Source of the DNA: JBHJHP01 sp042219825
GTDB lineage: Bacteria; Bacteroidota; Bacteroidia; Bacteroidales; UBA5342
DNA: 64,000 nt
Direction of reading: 5' to 3'
Assembly: GCF_042219825.1 (NCBI RefSeq)
Contig: NZ_JBHJHQ010000005.1
Span: forward strand, 1 to 64,000
Under the pieces are notes generated by a model. The model ran no database searches, had not been told where the DNA came from, and worked only from the letters and a program-made list of their open reading frames with translations. Positions 19,046 through 27,112 of this stretch are shown piece after piece. Made by a program: the position numbers and the translations under genes. Positions within the stretch are counted from its first letter, which is position 1. Each line of letters begins with the position of its first letter.

Positions 19046-20347
19046 CTAAATAAAGAACTTCAGTACAAATAAAACGGCAAGAATATACATAACCGGAGTA
19101 ATGTCCTTTACCTTACCGGATATCAGTTTAATAAGTACATACGATAACATACCAAATACAATACCTTCTGCAATTGAAAATGTTAACGGCATCATGATAA
19201 TGGTTAAAAATACCGGGATCATTTCGGTATAATCTTCCAGGTTGATCTTGGCAATCGGTGTCATCATCATTGCACCAACCAGTACAAGTGCCGGAGCAGT
19301 GGCAGCCGCAGGGACCATCAGAAACAGTGGCGACAGAAACAGGGCCAGTAAAAACAAAACACCTGTTGTTAATGCAGTCAAACCGGTCCGGCCACCCTCA
19401 GCCACACCCGATGCACTTTCAACATAGGTTGTTACCGTAGATGTTCCCATTAAAGCACCGAATGCAGTTCCGATGGAGTCCGCAAAAAGCGCTTGTTTTA
19501 CACGTGGAATACGTCCCTCCTTATCCAGCATGTTTGCTTTTGTGGATACACCAATCAGGGTACCTACCGTATCAAACATATCAACAAAAAGGAAGGTAAA
19601 GAGTACCAGAAGCATATCCATTGTAAATATGTGTGACCACTGGAATTTCGCAAATACCGGAGCTACAGAAGGAGGAGTCACATCAAATGTTTCCGGAAGG
19701 TGTGTTATACCAAACGGAAAACCAAGAATTGTGCCAATCAGAATACCGATTAACAATGCCCCTTTAACACGCAATGCGAGCAAAGCACCGGTGATGATAA
19801 TTGTGATCAGCGCTACAAAAGGTGCACCGCTGGCCTTGAAATCCATAATACTTCCCAGGCTTACAAAAGTTGCTTCATTGCTCACAATAATTCCGGCATT
19901 CTTTAGCCCAATAAAAGCAATAAACAAACCGATACCAACCGATATGGCATGTTTTACATTGTTGGGTATCGCTTTTATAATAAGTTCCCGGATATTAAAA
20001 GCAGTCAACAGGATAAAAATAATACCTTCAAGAAAAACAGCCGTTAACGCAAATTCCCAACTGTGCCCCATTCCGAAGCATACAGTATAAGTAAAAAAGG
20101 CATTTAATCCCATTCCTGGAGCCAGAGCAAAAGGCAATTTTGCTAAAAGTGCCATTACGATTGTGGCAACAGCGGCTGAAATAGCTGTTGCGGTAAATAC
20201 AGCCCCTTTATCCATCCCGGTATCACCAAGAATGAGAGGGTTTACTGCCAGAATATACGCCATTGTCATAAAGGTGGTTATACCAGCTACAACTTCGGTT
20301 CGTACATTGGTTTTATTTTCTTTAAGCTTAAAATACTTATCTAACAT
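19046..20347 (-). CDS. NCS2-family purine (hypoxanthine/guanine/adenine) permease
   Basis: An inner-membrane proton-coupled nucleobase transporter of 433 residues, the AzgA/PbuG branch of NCS2. Typical family signatures are seen: TEVVAGITTFMTMAYILAVNP at the N-terminus, LAPGMGLNAFFTYTVC, ISVGIGLFIAFIGLKNAG, and the late motif FLFVDMFDTVGTLIGV followed by GTSTVTTYVESASGVAEGGRTGL. About 12-14 hydrophobic segments fill the rest. The gene starts with ATG at 20347, 18 bp after the stop of the DUF5020 gene, so the two are most likely one operon: an outer-membrane channel candidate plus an inner-membrane permease. Exact base preference cannot be read from sequence. Confidence 0.92.
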   Translation of the reverse strand: MLDKYFKLKENKTNVRTEVVAGITTFMTMAYILAVNPLILGDTGMDKGAVFTATAISAAVATIVMALLAKLPFALAPGMGLNAFFTYTVCFGMGHSWEFALTAVFLEGIIFILLTAFNIRELIIKAIPNNVKHAISVGIGLFIAFIGLKNAGIIVSNEATFVSLGSIMDFKASGAPFVALITIIITGALLALRVKGALLIGILIGTILGFPFGITHLPETFDVTPPSVAPVFAKFQWSHIFTMDMLLVLFTFLFVDMFDTVGTLIGVSTKANMLDKEGRIPRVKQALFADSIGTAFGALMGTSTVTTYVESASGVAEGGRTGLTALTTGVLFLLALFLSPLFLMVPAAATAPALVLVGAMMMTPIAKINLEDYTEMIPVFLTIIMMPLTFSIAEGIVFGMLSYVLIKLISGKVKDITPVMYILAVLFVLKFFI

Positions 20348-20365
20348 AGCGATTGTTTATTGAAA

Positions 20366-21055
20366 TTAGAATGTCCATTTACAGGCCACGGTTGGACGAA
20401 CTTTAAATCCGGGGATGCCACCAAAATCGTTTGATAGTTCTATTTCACTACCAACAGAGAAATTCTTAGTTGCATTATACCAAATCTGCGGTTCAGAAAG
20501 GAATATATATGATGAACTTTGAAAATCTTCAACAAATCCATCGAGAGATACGGTATGATCTTCTTTCCAGAAATCTGCAAATCCTGAAAAAGTGAGTTTA
20601 TTGTTAAACATATTCCAGTACCAAACGGCAGTTAACTGAAAATTATGTGGCTTGTCTGTTGGAGTAAGTGCAATATATTTATACAGTGCCATAAGAGTAA
20701 TTCCGTAACTAAAATCACTTGCATTATAAGAATATGACGGACCTGCAAGGTATGCGTTACCAATAGAACCTACACCTGAAATTAATCCTCCATCGAATTC
20801 AATATGTGCCGAAATAGGAGCATCCCAGAATTTGAGTTCACGTGCAATCTCCCAATAGGCCAAACTGACTCCACTTGATGGCCCATTATAGTCCATATCA
20901 ATAAAGAAGAAAGTGTTTCCCCAGTTGTCAGGTTTAAACATTTCAACGGTTGATGTAAAATGTTCACGTTCAAAATCATAATGCAACTGAACATTCTGAG
21001 CAAAAGTGGCTGATGCAAAAACAAGCATCAATGCAAGTAATAGTTTGTTCTTCAT
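20366..21055 (-). CDS. DUF5020 family outer-membrane protein, possible Tsx-like nucleoside channel
   Basis: A 229-residue protein with a clear signal peptide (cleavage after about residue 19, ASATFAQ) and an alternating hydrophobic/polar pattern ending in an aromatic C-terminal residue (CKWTF), as in outer-membrane beta-barrels. The opening QLHYDFEREHFTSTVEMFKPDNWG is characteristic of DUF5020, a family resembling the Tsx nucleoside channels. The gene directly precedes the NCS2 purine permease with an 18-bp gap, which supports a role in passage of nucleosides or bases across the outer membrane (inference from fold resemblance and context, no direct proof). A TAATTTTG box on the same strand lies about 40 bp upstream. 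Confidence 0.75.
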   Translation of the reverse strand: MKNKLLLALMLVFASATFAQNVQLHYDFEREHFTSTVEMFKPDNWGNTFFFIDMDYNGPSSGVSLAYWEIARELKFWDAPISAHIEFDGGLISGVGSIGNAYLAGPSYSYNASDFSYGITLMALYKYIALTPTDKPHNFQLTAVWYWNMFNNKLTFSGFADFWKEDHTVSLDGFVEDFQSSSYIFLSEPQIWYNATKNFSVGSEIELSNDFGGIPGFKVRPTVACKWTF

Positions 21056-21093
21056 CTCTTAAAAATTTAAGTTAAATGTGTTAAAAAAGAAAC

Positions 21094-21126
21094 CAAAATT
21101 AACAGTTGTTAAATTTTGAAGAACAA
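21094..21126 (-). promoter_or_regulatory. Candidate promoter of DUF5020-NCS2 operon
   Basis: TAATTTTG on the minus strand (21101-21094) fits the -7 consensus, with TTG at 21126-21124 (22-bp spacing) as a loose -33 box. The leader to the ATG at 21055 would be about 33 bases. Confidence 0.45.
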
Positions 21127-21210
21127 ACCGCTACAGCAATTTTTCAATATGTTTTCAACAAGAGAATATAAGCCGTGTTAACAACCTAAATTCCAGTATT
21201 TATGCAAGGT

Positions 21211-22416
21211 TTACTTTGTCACTTCAACATGCTCTTTTTTCAGGGCCTCCAGCGATTTTTCAGTTGGGATTCCAAGCAGTTTAGTTATCAACGGGTAAAT
21301 CATCCGGTTCGAAAACGGCTTGTTAATAAAATCTTTCTTAAAGTCTGAACCTTTGGCATAAAATATGGTACGCATATCACTGTTTGTATCGGGATCATAT
21401 CCGTGATCTGCTGCAAGTGTATATTTTTTCCAGTACAATGTATAAGAGCTGTCAGCTAAGGCCACAACTCCGGGAATGGCAGGATGCGAATTATAATGAT
21501 ATTTTGCGGGCACTTCCTTTTTTAGCCAGGCTCTGATCCCTTTCACCTTATTCAGGGTAGCAACAACAGAATCGGCGAATCCCGGTGCCGGATCAATAAG
21601 AGCCAGAGGATTTGAAGTGGATTGATGGGCAACCCAGGCAGCCGGCAATAATTGAGACAGATCGTAGGATTTGTCCATATTCACCTTTGCCATACCATGA
21701 TCCGACAACAAAATAAAATCTATGGAATCGGCAATATCCAGTGAGAATAGTTTTTTCTGGACAGCTGCAAGGTAATTGTCAAGCGATGAAATTTCTTCCG
21801 TGACCTCTTTGCTGTCCGGTCCGAAACTATGTGCAGTATGATCCGGCTCATCCACGTAAAACATTACGAGATGCGGACGTTGGTTATATGGAAGTGTTAA
21901 CCAGTAAGCCACCGTATCCAATCTTGACTGGTAAGTAAGGCTGCCATCATATTTCAGCCAGTAAGAAGGACGCACACCTTTAATAGGCGCTTCACTTCCC
22001 GGCCAGAAACATGTTGCCGCTTTTATACCATGCTTTTCAGCAGTCACCCAAATGGGCTCACCACCATAAAAATCAGCATCCTGAACCGCTGAACGATTTC
22101 CCAGGGAATACGACTTTTTCAGGGAATCGTTATAGAATGAATTTGCCACAATACCATGCTCTCCCGGATACAAACCCGTGGCAAGCGTGTAATGGTTTGG
22201 GAAGGTCTTGGTTGGAAACGAAGGTACCATGTATTCAGCTTTCACTCCATCTGCTGCAAGTTCGTCGAATGCAGGCGTAGAAGTTCTTGAAGTGTAATCC
22301 CATCTAAACCCATCCATAGACAACACTACCACATATTTGGTTTTTACTGGTTGTTTAACCGGCTTGCATGAAGCTGTTAAAACGAAAACTGCAATAAATA
22401 GAACAAAAACTCTCAT
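21211..22416 (-). CDS. Ectonucleotide pyrophosphatase/phosphodiesterase-like lipoprotein (alkaline phosphatase superfamily)
   Basis: A metal-dependent phosphodiesterase of the NPP family, expected to cleave nucleotide or phosphodiester substrates outside the cytoplasm. The frame is open upstream to 22515, but the start is placed at the ATG at 22416, because a lipoprotein signal begins there (MRVFVLFIAVFVLTASC, Cys 17) and a terminator hairpin plus T-tract lies in the upstream extension. About 401 residues result. Metal and nucleophile motifs are VVLSMDGFRWDY (Asp), SFPTKTFPNHYTLATGLYPG (nucleophile Thr), YVDEPDHTAHSFGPDS and LLSDHGM. It follows the Oar-like TonB receptor gene, a pairing that suggests release and uptake of a phosphorylated compound (inference). 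It must be read through from the receptor or from a promoter overlapping the hairpin. Confidence 0.85.
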   Translation of the reverse strand: MRVFVLFIAVFVLTASCKPVKQPVKTKYVVVLSMDGFRWDYTSRTSTPAFDELAADGVKAEYMVPSFPTKTFPNHYTLATGLYPGEHGIVANSFYNDSLKKSYSLGNRSAVQDADFYGGEPIWVTAEKHGIKAATCFWPGSEAPIKGVRPSYWLKYDGSLTYQSRLDTVAYWLTLPYNQRPHLVMFYVDEPDHTAHSFGPDSKEVTEEISSLDNYLAAVQKKLFSLDIADSIDFILLSDHGMAKVNMDKSYDLSQLLPAAWVAHQSTSNPLALIDPAPGFADSVVATLNKVKGIRAWLKKEVPAKYHYNSHPAIPGVVALADSSYTLYWKKYTLAADHGYDPDTNSDMRTIFYAKGSDFKKDFINKPFSNRMIYPLITKLLGIPTEKSLEALKKEHVEVTK

Positions 22417-22427
22417 GGTGTATAAAA

Positions 22428-22459
22428 TTAAAAAAAAGAAGCTGACCGACAAGGCCAGC
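22428..22459 (-). terminator. Terminator/attenuating hairpin between TonB receptor and phosphodiesterase genes
   Basis: On the minus strand GCTGGCC (22459-22453) and GGTCAGC (22447-22441) form a 7-bp stem with one G-T wobble and a TTGTC loop, followed by TTCTTTTTTT. It lies 33 bp after the receptor stop and only 11 bp before the preferred ATG (22416) of the next gene. Confidence 0.7.
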
Positions 22460-22492
22460 CTCTTTAAACTGTTAAACAAAGTTTTATTCAGA

Positions 22493-25400
22493 TCAGAAGA
22501 TATAACGCAAACCAACCTGTAACTGCCAACATTCGTTGTAGTTATAGTAGGTTGAATATGTTTCTGTCAGATAATTTCCATCAGCATCTTTTGCCATAGA
22601 GAAACTTGGAACATTATTAGCATCCACGCCCTCGTAAGTCAGGATCTGACCATTATTTGCTGAGAACATGTTTTTAGTTACGCCCCATTCACTATTTATC
22701 AGGTTACCAAAGTTAAGGAAGTCAAAGGTAAACTGTAAGGTATGTGTTCTGCTACCAGCCTTGATACTAAAATCCTGTGCTAAACGCAAATCAAAACGGT
22801 GCGTCCATGGGGCTCTTGCTGCATAAGCTTCAGCATATTCACCCTGATGTGCTTTCAGATATTTATCCTGATCAACGAAATTAAAGAATGCATTTTCATC
22901 AGCCTGACTGACAAACTGAATTTCACCCCTTTCTTTTGGAATGTAAATCAGATCTGTTGAATAACCATCACCATTCATATCGTTTGAATAGGTAAAGCTG
23001 TAACCATTGTGTGAATAACCTGAGTAGAACAGGTTAATGGTGGTTGCCATATGATCGTTCAGGTAAGGGATTCTATATGAAACCGATGCGATGGCTTTTT
23101 CCGGCACCACATACTGCGAACGCTGAACATCAGGTAAATGAGGACCGTTAATTTCGATTAAACCATTGTAAGCTGAAGCAGCATTACTTCCAGGCATTCC
23201 TGAAATCTCCTTGGATTCAGTGTAAGTATAGGCCGCCATAATATTTAAATTTTCAACCGGTTCAGCCTTAACAGTTATGTTACCAATTGCTCCCCAACCT
23301 TCACTGTTATTGGTCAATACATATGCACTTTTTGACGTATAGGTTATGTCATCCGGATAGATGTATCTGTTGTCCGGTCCGTTGAATCTCTGCCATGTAT
23401 TATCCGGCTCCTGAAGATTATAATTTTTCAACATTACGCCATTAATATTTTTGGTATATATTCCTTCCAATGTCACTGTCATTGGAAACGATACAGGAAC
23501 ATTATAATCCAGAGCCAGTGAAGATTTCCATACCTGTGGCATTTTAAAATCAGGATCAATACTATTAATGTCTCTTGGTAACACACCCTGCTCTGGTGTA
23601 ATTGTGGTAGGAAGTCCGAGCCTGCTGATCATTTCATCCACATCAGTTATCATTGGACCGGCAAGGGATGCCAAAGCCGGATCCACACTGGTTATTGTTC
23701 CATCTGATGCATCATACCTGGTGACTGCGGCATAACTACCCTGCACCATACCCGAGTTGGTTGGCATATTGGTAAAGAATACCAATGGCAGTCTGCCGGC
23801 GAAAATACCGGTACCTCCACGTAGCTTCATGGTCTGGTCTCCCAATATATCATATGTAAAACCAACCCTTGGAGAAAGCTGTACATTGGCAGTTGGCCAT
23901 TCTCCGGTATCGATTTTTTTACCGCCAAAGCTAAGTTCATAAATAGCATTGTTTCGGATTATATTATCCACATACTTCAGATAATCTGCCCTGATACCAT
24001 ATGTAAGTTTTAATTCCGGCGTAACGTTCCATTCATCCTGTCCATAGATACCAAACTGATTAAAAGCAACTTCAGCAGCCGGATTTTGCTCTCCGTCATA
24101 ACCATAAGTCAGCGCAAAGTCCCGTGGAGCAGCCTGATTCAGGAAATCTTCAATACTGGCGTACCTGTAATAACCTGTTCCGTTTCTCATATAGGAATTA
24201 TTTGCCATCTGGTGTTCAAAACTTACACCACCAGTGATCTTATGACTTCCCAAATAGAAAGTAGCGTTATCAATAATATTAAAGATGTTATTATTCACAC
24301 CATTATTCCAGGTAAACAGCTCATAACCGGCAGACATATAAGGTTCAAGAATTTGTCTGCCATCTGTAGTAACTCCGTTCATAATATCAATAAACGGGAA
24401 CTTGGAAGAATTGGATCCCCTTATATCCTGAATTTTGGTATACGTCGCCAGGAACTGATTTGAAAACCGATCCGAAATGCGGCTGTTTAAATCAAGTGAG
24501 AACGAGTTCACAATGTTATCCATGGAATAGATTGAATTTGAGAAAGCCATAGAGTATTGCGAAATACGATCCATGGAGCGGTTTCTGAATCCACCGTCTG
24601 TTGAATTACCGTTTGTAGGATTCCATGCCTGATTCTTTGTGTAGTTATAACGCACACTCAGTTTATTAGCTGTATTGATGTTCCAGTCGATGCGGGCAAG
24701 TAGTTTTCTGTTGCTCTCATCAGCAGGATAATCACTGTATGATCCGGGATCATATCCATAATTGTCAATCAGGTGTTGCCTCACCAGCTCCATATCGGAA
24801 ACGCTGGTACGTGAAAGCATCAGATCTGTATTTGCAACACCATTATCCGAAGGTCTCCAGGTTACCACCTGTCCCGGACGTAATTCATATTCACCGTTTA
24901 CAAAAAAGAATAATTTATTCTTAATGATCGGACCACCTAAGCTTACACCATATATATGTGTCGATTCTTCATCGCGTTCACCAAAATCAACACTACCTAT
25001 TTTATTACCTCTCATATTCTGATTGGTCAAATAGGTGTAAGCCGAACCTTTAAATGAATTCGTTCCTGACTTGGTAATTGCATTGATACCACCACCGATA
25101 AAGTTGGTCTGACGAACATCGAACGGTGCAATAACTACCTGAACTTCTTCGATAGCATCCAGAGAGATCGGATTACCTCCACCAGGCAGGTTTGAACTGA
25201 GTCCAAAGTTATTGTTGAAGTTGGCTCCGTCAACTGTAAAGTTAGTGGAACGGCCATCGCCACCGGCAATACTCATGCCGTTGGTAAAAGGTGAGAGCCG
25301 TGCAATGTCGGACACACTTCTGTTAATGGTCGGCATCAGATTCATCTGATCGTTGGAAATATTGGTTGACGCTCCTGTTTTACTGGTTTTGAAAGCCGAT

Positions 25401-25771
25401 GCTTTTGTACCCACTATCATGACTTCCCCCATATCAACAGCACTTTCGGTGAGCGTAACGTTTAAAACAAAAGATTCACCAAGGTACAACCTGATATCAG
25501 TGTAAACACCTTTGGAATACCCTATGAATGAAACCTCAACCTTGTAAGGTCCGCCTGGCCTCATCCCCTGAAGTGTAAAACGGCCATCAGCGTTGGTGAT
25601 AGTACCGTATTGTGTCCCCGAAGGTTCATGAATGGCAATCACGGCTGCCCCGGGTAAAGGCTCTCCCTGATCTGTTTCTACAATACCATTCATTCCTGAT
25701 GTTGTAACCTGTGAAAACACAGTAACTCCGGTTATAAAAACCATTAAAATAGAAAATAATAGCTTTTTCAT
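22493..25771 (-). CDS. Oar-like TonB-dependent outer-membrane receptor
   Basis: A 1092-residue outer-membrane transporter. The signal peptide spans 1-20 (ending VTVFSQ). A carboxypeptidase-regulatory-like beta-sandwich (about 25-110; NGIVETDQGEPLPGAAVIA, GRFTLQGMRPGGPYKVEVSF) is followed by the plug (about 125-255; PTINRSVSDIARLSPF, NFTVDGANFNNNFG, EEVQVVIAPFDVRQTNFIGG) and a C-terminal barrel ending in YIF. The plug wording belongs to the Oar type rather than SusC, and no SusD follows, so this is not a glycan SusCD pair. Its substrate is unknown; the following gene is an NPP-like phosphodiesterase lipoprotein, and the divergent gene is the uronate regulator. A TAAATTTG box at 25816-25809 could be its promoter. 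Confidence 0.9.
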   Translation of the reverse strand: MKKLLFSILMVFITGVTVFSQVTTSGMNGIVETDQGEPLPGAAVIAIHEPSGTQYGTITNADGRFTLQGMRPGGPYKVEVSFIGYSKGVYTDIRLYLGESFVLNVTLTESAVDMGEVMIVGTKASAFKTSKTGASTNISNDQMNLMPTINRSVSDIARLSPFTNGMSIAGGDGRSTNFTVDGANFNNNFGLSSNLPGGGNPISLDAIEEVQVVIAPFDVRQTNFIGGGINAITKSGTNSFKGSAYTYLTNQNMRGNKIGSVDFGERDEESTHIYGVSLGGPIIKNKLFFFVNGEYELRPGQVVTWRPSDNGVANTDLMLSRTSVSDMELVRQHLIDNYGYDPGSYSDYPADESNRKLLARIDWNINTANKLSVRYNYTKNQAWNPTNGNSTDGGFRNRSMDRISQYSMAFSNSIYSMDNIVNSFSLDLNSRISDRFSNQFLATYTKIQDIRGSNSSKFPFIDIMNGVTTDGRQILEPYMSAGYELFTWNNGVNNNIFNIIDNATFYLGSHKITGGVSFEHQMANNSYMRNGTGYYRYASIEDFLNQAAPRDFALTYGYDGEQNPAAEVAFNQFGIYGQDEWNVTPELKLTYGIRADYLKYVDNIIRNNAIYELSFGGKKIDTGEWPTANVQLSPRVGFTYDILGDQTMKLRGGTGIFAGRLPLVFFTNMPTNSGMVQGSYAAVTRYDASDGTITSVDPALASLAGPMITDVDEMISRLGLPTTITPEQGVLPRDINSIDPDFKMPQVWKSSLALDYNVPVSFPMTVTLEGIYTKNINGVMLKNYNLQEPDNTWQRFNGPDNRYIYPDDITYTSKSAYVLTNNSEGWGAIGNITVKAEPVENLNIMAAYTYTESKEISGMPGSNAASAYNGLIEINGPHLPDVQRSQYVVPEKAIASVSYRIPYLNDHMATTINLFYSGYSHNGYSFTYSNDMNGDGYSTDLIYIPKERGEIQFVSQADENAFFNFVDQDKYLKAHQGEYAEAYAARAPWTHRFDLRLAQDFSIKAGSRTHTLQFTFDFLNFGNLINSEWGVTKNMFSANNGQILTYEGVDANNVPSFSMAKDADGNYLTETYSTYYNYNECWQLQVGLRYIF

Positions 25772-25808
25772 TTTTGAGTGTTTGATTAATAATTATGATT
25801 ATAAAGAT

Positions 25809-25816
25809 CAAATTTA
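25809..25816 (-). promoter_or_regulatory. Candidate -7 box for the TonB receptor gene
   Basis: TAAATTTG on the minus strand matches TAnnTTTG and would give a leader of about 30 bases before the ATG at 25771. No -33 TTG was found at the right distance, so support is partial. Confidence 0.4.
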
Positions 25817-25933
25817 AATAATTACGGGTACGAACCTACATATTTAATAATAAATATATGTGTCCAAAACTTTTCATTTTTATTAAAAAATGGACTTAGA
25901 CGATAAAATATTTTTATATCAACACAAAAATAA

Positions 25934-25949
25934 TCGTGCGCGCACACGA
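25934..25949. promoter_or_regulatory. Operator 1 of the LacI-type uronate regulator (candidate)
   Basis: TCGTG-n6-CACGA inverted repeat (spacer CGCGCA). It covers the position expected for the -33 element of the promoter at 25970-25977, so a bound repressor would block RNA polymerase. The centre is 44 bp, about four helical turns, from operator 2. Confidence 0.6.
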
Positions 25950-25969
25950 ACAATTCTTAAAAAGTTTCG

Positions 25970-25977
25970 TACATTTG
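25970..25977 (+). promoter_or_regulatory. -7 promoter box of the uronate regulator/kdg operon
   Basis: TACATTTG matches the Bacteroidota -7 box exactly. Transcription would begin near 25983, inside operator 2 and 27 bases before the ATG at 26010. This excludes the upstream ATG at 25890 as the start of the regulator. No -33 TTG is visible. Confidence 0.6.
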
Positions 25978-25993
25978 CCGTGCACGTGCACGA
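25978..25993. promoter_or_regulatory. Operator 2 of the LacI-type uronate regulator (candidate)
   Basis: CCGTG-n6-CACGA, one base off operator 1, containing the perfect 14-bp palindrome CGTGCACGTGCACG. It overlaps the predicted transcription start. The shared half-site and spacer length suggest the same dimeric protein binds both. Confidence 0.6.
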
Positions 25994-26009
25994 AAAATCA
26001 GTTTCATCC

Positions 26010-27071
26010 ATGGATTCCAAACAAAAAATCCGCATCAAGGATATCGCCAGAAAGGCCGGCACATCTGTCGGCACGGTAGATCGTGTGTTGCATAACAGAG
26101 GCGAAGTAAAAGAAGAAACCCGTGTTAAAATCCTTTCTATTATAGAGGAACTCAATTATACACCGAATCTTTTAGCCAAATCCCTTGCATCAAAAAAATT
26201 ATTTCGCATTGCGGTGCTTCTGCCAGCCGGAAATGCAGGTAATCCATACTGGTCAAAACCCATTGCCGGCATTAAAAGAGCTGAAGATGAGTTAAAAGAT
26301 TACAATTTTGCGGTAGATATTTATACCTTTAACGATGCAAACGAAAAATCGTTTTTCGAAGCACGTGATGAAGTACTGAAAAACAATCCGGACGGAGTTC
26401 TTTTCAATCCTGTATTCCGTGAAGCGGCCATGCAGTTTACCATTTTGCTGGATGAATTAGAAATACCGTATGTATTTTTTGATGTCAATATTGATTCCGG
26501 TAATCCACTGGCCTATTTCGGACAGGATGCCTGGCAAAGCGGCTTTGTTTCAGGAAAGCTTATCAATTACGGCATTTCGGATAATTCAACCGTACTTGTA
26601 TTGAAACTGGCAAACAACAAGGTGATTTCTCACCATATTTTAAAGCGGGAAAAGGGATTTTTGAGTTATTTTGACAACTACGGATTAAAAAACATCAGGA
26701 TCATCTCAAGGGAAGTTGACCTCCTCCACCCCACAGAATTGAAAGATACATTGCAGAAATGTATTAAGCAGGTGGACAATCTGGCAGGAATTTTCGTTTC
26801 CGGCTCAAGGGTATATCAGGTTGCAAAATTGTTTGATGACCTTGAAATAAATAATACAATTTTGATCGGATACGACCTGATAGATGAAAATCTGAAGTAC
26901 CTTAATAAAGGGGTTATCGATTTTTTAATCAGTCAGAAACCGGAAGAGCAGGGCTATAATGGTGTTATGTCATTATTCAGACATTTAGGTGCTGGAAACA
27001 ATATAGAAAAGATTAATTACAGCACCATTGATATCATCATGAAAGAGAATCTGAAGTATTTAAAACAATAA
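26010..27071 (+). CDS. LacI-family transcriptional regulator of uronate catabolism
   Basis: A DNA-binding regulator with an N-terminal LacI-type HTH (IRIKDIARKAGTSVGTVDRVLHNRGEV) and a periplasmic-binding-protein-type sensor domain (about 60-350; FRIAVLLPAGNAGNPYWSKP). The frame is open from 25890, but the start is set at the ATG at 26010, because family members begin a few residues before the HTH and because the promoter box and second operator (25970-25993) lie between the two ATGs. The resulting 353 residues are normal length. It is the first gene of the operon encoding hexuronate uptake and the KduI-KduD-KdgK-KdgA route, so the inducer is probably an intermediate such as 2-keto-3-deoxygluconate (inference). 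Two palindromes around its own promoter suggest autoregulation. Confidence 0.88.
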   Translation: MDSKQKIRIKDIARKAGTSVGTVDRVLHNRGEVKEETRVKILSIIEELNYTPNLLAKSLASKKLFRIAVLLPAGNAGNPYWSKPIAGIKRAEDELKDYNFAVDIYTFNDANEKSFFEARDEVLKNNPDGVLFNPVFREAAMQFTILLDELEIPYVFFDVNIDSGNPLAYFGQDAWQSGFVSGKLINYGISDNSTVLVLKLANNKVISHHILKREKGFLSYFDNYGLKNIRIISREVDLLHPTELKDTLQKCIKQVDNLAGIFVSGSRVYQVAKLFDDLEINNTILIGYDLIDENLKYLNKGVIDFLISQKPEEQGYNGVMSLFRHLGAGNNIEKINYSTIDIIMKENLKYLKQ

Positions 27072-27112
27072 TTATAACTAACTAACTAAATTATTAATAT
27101 TAAAACTTTATC

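Noticed and set aside
19473..20090. 205-codon open frame on the plus strand opposite the NCS2 permease
   Set aside because: The complement of a hydrophobic membrane gene often stays open; no homology-like motif or promoter was found.
22417..22515. N-terminal extension of the NPP-like lipoprotein
   Set aside because: It contains a terminator hairpin, overlaps the receptor gene, and would bury the lipoprotein signal at residue 34.
22493..25771. SusC identity for the TonB receptor
   Set aside because: Plug motifs are of the Oar type and no SusD gene follows.
25890..26009. N-terminal extension of the LacI-type regulator
   Set aside because: The promoter box and second operator lie within it and the HTH begins just after the ATG at 26010.
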